A DNA stretch of 17,909 nucleotides from an uncultured Bacillota bacterium (GTDB lineage Bacteria > Bacillota > Clostridia > Christensenellales > UBA1242). The notes below the pieces were generated by a model. It had not been told where the DNA came from and made no database searches. It was given only the letters and a program-made list of their open reading frames with translations. The stretch lies in the NCBI GenBank assembly GCA_947090235.1, contig CAMUNJ010000008.1:1-17909 (forward strand), read 5' to 3'. The translations under genes and the position numbers were made by a program. This document shows positions 14,053 to 17,909 of this stretch, piece after piece (positions within the stretch are counted from its first letter, which is position 1; the number at the start of each line of letters is the position of its first letter).

Positions 14053-16113
14053 TTATTTTAGGTCTTTTAAAAATTCACTTCTCTCTTCTGTAGTGATAAA
14101 GAATAATTTGTGTAATGCTCTTGTTGACGATACATAAAGAATATTTTTATCTAGATTGTTTTTATAGTTTTCTTTATCTGCATAAGGGATAATAACACAA
14201 TCAAATTCTATTCCTTTGGCAGTTGCACATGTTGTTAAAAGTATTTTGTTGTTATAATCTTCTGGATTTTCAATATATTTGAACTTAATTTTGTCTTTTA
14301 ATTGCTTAGCCAATATTTTTGCCTCTTTTTTACATTTGCATATGATGGCAATATGTTCAAATTCGGCACATTCTTTTTCAATAAGATCTGCAATGTCGTT
14401 TTGAATGTTTTTTGTGCTTGACTTGATTATTTGTGGAGTTTGACCATCACGATTTACATATTCTATATTTCCCAATCCTAGCAAGTTATGAGCAAACTGA
14501 GCAATTTGCTTAGTTGAACGATAGGTTTTTGAAAGTTCAACATATTCGCTTTCCCATAGTTTTGCAATGCGAGTGTTATAGTCGGGAGGTAAACATTTTT
14601 CTATACATTGATTTATGTCGCCAAGGAGAATACTAGGGCATGGCCAGAGTTTTTTAAACATATAAAGGTCAACAGGTGTAAAGTCTTGACATTCATCTAT
14701 AATTAGATATTTTGCTGAAAAATCATGACTAAATCCATACAAATAATGTTTTATAAGAAGCATTGCACCTTTATCCATGTAAAGTACTCTATCTTTTTTA
14801 TTTATTTTTAAACCCATTCTAGTCAAAAATATTTCGAAAATTTTGTCGACATCATTGATTGGTAAAAAGTTGTATAGTATTTTTGTAAATCTTGCTTTTA
14901 GTCCTCGATTTTGTTCTTTATTATAATGTCGTTGAGAAGTGAAGACCATTGCATATTGCCAAGCAATTTTATTGATTCTATCAAATATAGAATAATTTTT
15001 AAATGTATCAAAAAATAAAGTTCTTGTTTGTTCCTCTGGAAATTCAATTTTTTCCAAGATATTTCCGTCTTCGTCTACATTTGTTATAAATCTCAAAGTT
15101 TGAGGAGTAAAAGTTTGTGCTAGGTCTCCATTTAAGAATTTGAGAAGTTCGTCTAAATATTCAAAACTAGATTTAAATGAAATTTCATTTAGAGATTCTT
15201 GCTTAGGATTTGTTGCAATTTCATCAAGCATTTCTTCGCGAGTTTGCATAGGCTTTTTAAGTTCTGCTGATGCAATTTGTGCAAAAGTTGTTTCTATTAG
15301 GTTATCTTCGCCAAGTTCAGGCAAAACATCGCTAATATAACTAGAAAATATGTTGTTTGGTGAGATGATAAGTATGTCTTCGCTTTTAAGCGTTTTGCGA
15401 TGTCTATACAATAGATAGGCAGCACGATGGAGGGCAATTGAAGTTTTACCAGAACCTGCTACTCCTTGAACAAGGAGATGATCGTATTCTTCGCTACGAA
15501 CAATTTGGTTTTGTTCTTTTTGGATTGTCGAAACAATTTGTTTCATTTTGACAGATGTATTTTTGCTTAAAATGTCACGCAAAATTTCATCTTCAATTGC
15601 AAGGTTGGTGTCAAAATATGATTTTAAAATTCCATTTTCTATCTTGTATTGGCGTTTTAAAGTTATTTCACCGGCAGTTGCCTTACGATCTACATAATAA
15701 AAACCCCTCCCAAGACCAAAGTCATAATACATAGAGGAAATTGGAGCACGCCAGTCATAAACATAGATTTCATCTTTATCGGCAATAGTCGCAAGCCCAA
15801 GATAAATCTTTTCGGCTTCTGCTTGTCCGTCGGGGATAAAATCAAAGCGAGCAAAATATGGATTCTGTCGCTGTTTTTGCAGTTTATAAAATTCTTTTTC
15901 TTGATTAGTTAAAGTATCATCAAGTTCGCTAAGTTCTGTATAATAGCGAATTAGATTATCACCTTTAGAAAGTTCATAATAATTATCTGCAATATAAGTT
16001 CTATCTTTTTCAACAGTTTGTTTATTTTTTTGAATTTTTTGAGCTAACTCGTTTGAAGTATTGTCTAAACTTTGTAAGGTTCTACTCAAATGTTCTAATT
16101 CTTTCTTGTCCAT
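14053..16113 (-). CDS. helD: HelD-type superfamily 1 ATPase (RNA polymerase recycling helicase)
   Basis: HelD proteins use UvrD/Rep-like ATPase domains to prise stalled RNA polymerase off DNA and aid its recycling. Here residues 1-85 form a charged coiled-coil arm. The family signature DWRAPISS is at 120-127, followed by YYDFGLGRG. Walker A is GVAGSGKTS (217-225), Walker B is YLIIDECQDF (469-478), and motif IV is ELSKTYRSTKQI (526-537). Motif V (KGIEFDCVIIPYAD) and motif VI (YVSSTRALHKLFF) lie near the C-terminus. At 686 residues it is somewhat shorter than the roughly 770 of B. subtilis HelD. AGGAGG lies 7 bases before the ATG. It follows gyrA by 83 bp in the same direction, separated by an SD/anti-SD hairpin, so expression coupled to gyrA is likely. 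Assignment to HelD rather than UvrD/PcrA rests on the N-terminal signature. Confidence 0.9.
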   Translation of the reverse strand: MDKKELEHLSRTLQSLDNTSNELAQKIQKNKQTVEKDRTYIADNYYELSKGDNLIRYYTELSELDDTLTNQEKEFYKLQKQRQNPYFARFDFIPDGQAEAEKIYLGLATIADKDEIYVYDWRAPISSMYYDFGLGRGFYYVDRKATAGEITLKRQYKIENGILKSYFDTNLAIEDEILRDILSKNTSVKMKQIVSTIQKEQNQIVRSEEYDHLLVQGVAGSGKTSIALHRAAYLLYRHRKTLKSEDILIISPNNIFSSYISDVLPELGEDNLIETTFAQIASAELKKPMQTREEMLDEIATNPKQESLNEISFKSSFEYLDELLKFLNGDLAQTFTPQTLRFITNVDEDGNILEKIEFPEEQTRTLFFDTFKNYSIFDRINKIAWQYAMVFTSQRHYNKEQNRGLKARFTKILYNFLPINDVDKIFEIFLTRMGLKINKKDRVLYMDKGAMLLIKHYLYGFSHDFSAKYLIIDECQDFTPVDLYMFKKLWPCPSILLGDINQCIEKCLPPDYNTRIAKLWESEYVELSKTYRSTKQIAQFAHNLLGLGNIEYVNRDGQTPQIIKSSTKNIQNDIADLIEKECAEFEHIAIICKCKKEAKILAKQLKDKIKFKYIENPEDYNNKILLTTCATAKGIEFDCVIIPYADKENYKNNLDKNILYVSSTRALHKLFFITTEERSEFLKDLK

Positions 16114-16120
16114 ATTTTTT

Positions 16121-16187
16121 CCTCCTTATTCTTTGGTGCAAGTTTTAGGGGTTTTAGAGGTCAAGGAGGCTTTTTTATAGCCTCCTT
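16121..16187 (-). promoter_or_regulatory. gyrA-helD leader hairpin pairing SD-like and anti-SD sequences
   Basis: On the minus strand an AAGGAGGC arm (16180-16187) pairs perfectly with GCCTCCTT (16163-16170) over 8 bp, with a 9-nt A-rich loop. The true helD ribosome binding site AAGGAGG is at 16121-16127, so the single CCTCCTT copy could pair with either AAGGAGG copy. No T-run follows the hairpin, so it is not a normal terminator for gyrA. It may control helD translation or stabilise the processed gyrA 3' end. A mechanism is inferred, not shown. Confidence 0.5.
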
Positions 16188-16196
16188 ATAGTTTTA

Positions 16197-17909
16197 TCAT
16201 TTTTCAATATTTTCGTGGATATTAGCGGTTTCTACAACAGAAGCCTCATTGTTATCACTTTCTCCTATATTAGGCTGGTTAGAAAGTGATTGATGCTCTG
16301 GAGTAGTTTCATTGTCGTTATTATTTTCTTCAGTGCTGTCTTCTTCCTTTTCGGTGAGGGCAACTGAAACAATCTTTGCTTCGTTTTTAAGTTTCATAAT
16401 ACGCACGCCTTGGCTGACACGGGAAAGCCAACTAATGTCATTTAGCGGTGTTCTAATAATAACTCCGCTGTCGGCTATAAGCATAATATCGCTATCATCA
16501 ATAACTTGTTTAAGAGCAATTAGTTTGCCAGTTTTATCATTGAATACGCCGGCTTTTACGCCCATTCCACCACGAGATTGTAAGCGATATTCATTTACGC
16601 TGCTACGCTTTCCATATCCGTTTTCTGTTATTGTGATAATCTGTGCGTCTTTATCAACCATATCTCCAGCCTTTACAATGCACATATCAACAATATAGTC
16701 GTCTTTGCTAAGTTTAAGGCTGCGTACGCCTTGGCTATCACGCCCCATTTCTCGTACGTCGGTTTCGCTAAAGCGAATACATTTACCATCACGGCTTGCT
16801 ACTAAGATATGATCGTCGCCGTCACTTTGAGCAACACCTATAAGACTATCGCCTTCAACAAGTTTTATTGCTATTTTACCAACTTTTCTTATAGAAGAAA
16901 ACTCAGTAAACTTAGTCTTTTTGATAAGACCATATTTTGTAGCCATAACAAGATTGCCACAAATATGTTCGCCCACAGGAATTATAGTTGTCACTTTTTC
17001 GTCAGGTGAAAGTTGAAGAAGGTTTATTATTGCTCTTCCCTTTGCTGTGCGTTGTGCTTCAGGCACTTCGTATGCTTTTATGCTGTACACTTTACCAAAT
17101 GTTGTAAAGAAAAGTAAATCATCATGAGTGTTTGTGATAAACATTTGCTTAATAAAATCTTCTTCTTTGGTTTTGTGAGCAGTGATACCAACGCCACCGC
17201 GATGTTGAGCCTTATATTCACTTGTAGACATACGCTTGATATATCCTTCGTGAGTCATAGAAACAACAACATCTTCTTTTTCAATAAGATCGGCAATATC
17301 TATGCCACCAGCGTCAAGCGAGATTTCAGTTTTTCTAGCGTCACCATAGTTTTTCTTAATTTCTTCAAAACCTTCTTTAAGGATTTGTAAAATGCGTTCT
17401 GGTTTAGCCAAAATATCTGTAAGATCTGCAATTAGAGCTTCAAGCTCACGCAATTCTTCATTGAGTTTTTCAACTTCCAATTTAGCAAGTTTAGATAACT
17501 TCATTTCAAGTATTGCATTTGCTTGTATCTCGTCAAGTTCAAATTTTTCGCAAAGTTTTATGCTTGCGTCAGCCTTATCGTCTGCAGATTTAATAACGCG
17601 AATAACTTCGTCAATGTTTGCAAGTGCGATAACAAGGCCTTTAACTATATGTTCACGCTCTTGAGCCTTTGCAAGGTCAAATTCAGTTTTTCTTCTTAGA
17701 ACTTCTTTTTGATGTTCAAGATAATAATAAAGCATTTCTTTAAGATTGCAAATCTTAGGTGTTTTATCAACGATTGCAAGGAAGATAATTCCTGAACCCT
17801 TTTGAAGTTGTGTATGTTTATATAGTGCATTTAAAACAACTTGAGCATTTGCATCCTTTTTGATATCTACAACAACACGCATACCATCGCGGTCAGACTC
17901 TTCTTTAAT
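16197..17909 (-). CDS. gyrA: DNA gyrase subunit A, N-terminal part beyond window edge
   Basis: GyrA is the DNA-cleaving, DNA-wrapping subunit of gyrase, which introduces negative supercoils. The frame stays open to the right edge and reads IKEESDRDG before MRVVVDIKKDANAQVVLNALY, so the Met at 17882 is internal. Roughly 280 residues, including the catalytic Tyr, are off the window. Visible are the end of the breakage domain (YKHTQLQ), a long coiled coil (about 50-185 of the visible part) and the six-bladed C-terminal wrapping domain. The GyrA-box version QHRGGVG (17187-17207) marks gyrase rather than topoisomerase IV. The protein ends in an acidic, Asn-rich tail of about 50 residues. It is followed by helD on the same strand. 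Identification is secure. Confidence 0.96.
   Translation of the reverse strand: MKEESDRDGMRVVVDIKKDANAQVVLNALYKHTQLQKGSGIIFLAIVDKTPKICNLKEMLYYYLEHQKEVLRRKTEFDLAKAQEREHIVKGLVIALANIDEVIRVIKSADDKADASIKLCEKFELDEIQANAILEMKLSKLAKLEVEKLNEELRELEALIADLTDILAKPERILQILKEGFEEIKKNYGDARKTEISLDAGGIDIADLIEKEDVVVSMTHEGYIKRMSTSEYKAQHRGGVGITAHKTKEEDFIKQMFITNTHDDLLFFTTFGKVYSIKAYEVPEAQRTAKGRAIINLLQLSPDEKVTTIIPVGEHICGNLVMATKYGLIKKTKFTEFSSIRKVGKIAIKLVEGDSLIGVAQSDGDDHILVASRDGKCIRFSETDVREMGRDSQGVRSLKLSKDDYIVDMCIVKAGDMVDKDAQIITITENGYGKRSSVNEYRLQSRGGMGVKAGVFNDKTGKLIALKQVIDDSDIMLIADSGVIIRTPLNDISWLSRVSQGVRIMKLKNEAKIVSVALTEKEEDSTEENNNDNETTPEHQSLSNQPNIGESDNNEASVVETANIHENIEK

Noticed and set aside
16312..17664. Plus-strand open frames opposite gyrA
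   Set aside because: Ser/Ile/Phe-rich translations opposite a conserved coding region; antisense shadows only.
17880..17882. ATG at 17882 as the start of gyrA
   Set aside because: The upstream in-frame codons read IKEESDRDG, a conserved GyrA segment, so the gene continues past the right edge.

Overview
The window looks like chromosomal DNA of a low-GC Gram-positive bacterium, most likely an uncultured member of the Clostridia. The evidence is AT-rich codon use, strong AGGAGG-type ribosome binding sites, short AT-rich intrinsic terminators, standard genetic code, and Firmicutes-style versions of UvrB, TypA, DnaB, HelD and HisS. GltX has the long N-terminal lead-in typical of a clostridial GluRS subfamily. 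No tRNA, rRNA, CRISPR array, transposase or integrase was found. Most of the window is housekeeping genes; the novelty lies in small regulators, unrecognised envelope proteins and non-coding DNA.

Left part (1-4455, mostly + strand): the 3' part of uvrB ends at a bidirectional terminator. It faces a minus-strand HTH gene, which is divergent from a second HTH gene. The 94 bp between the two HTH genes hold three 15-bp pseudo-palindromic operators at about 28-bp spacing. This looks like a miniature phage-type switch. typA/bipA follows with its own promoter.

Middle (4456-10468, + strand): a 271-bp non-coding stretch carries a 20-bp perfect inverted repeat and degenerate direct repeats. A tightly packed six-gene run follows: a two-TM protein, dnaB, a TM-anchored helical protein, a lipoprotein, gltX and an Smr-like gene. 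Junctions range from a 7-bp overlap to 10 bp, and the run ends at a bidirectional terminator. The three envelope genes around dnaB are unrecognised.

Right part (10467-17909, mostly - strand): a three-TM protein, a PflX-like radical SAM protein, a short MGMT-family gene on the + strand, and hisS. A 428-bp gene-free stretch follows, with a DnaA-box cluster that includes a 19-bp direct repeat. Then come helD and the 3' two-thirds of gyrA. helD lies directly downstream of gyrA, with a hairpin made of Shine-Dalgarno and anti-Shine-Dalgarno sequence between them.

Three genes (2279 +, 10805 - and 11688 -) have no Shine-Dalgarno sequence and a -10 hexamer exactly 6 nt before the ATG, the signature of leaderless mRNAs. 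The items most worth a second look are the three-operator HTH switch, the leaderless promoters, the DnaA-box cluster, the dnaB-linked envelope genes and the gyrA-helD leader hairpin.
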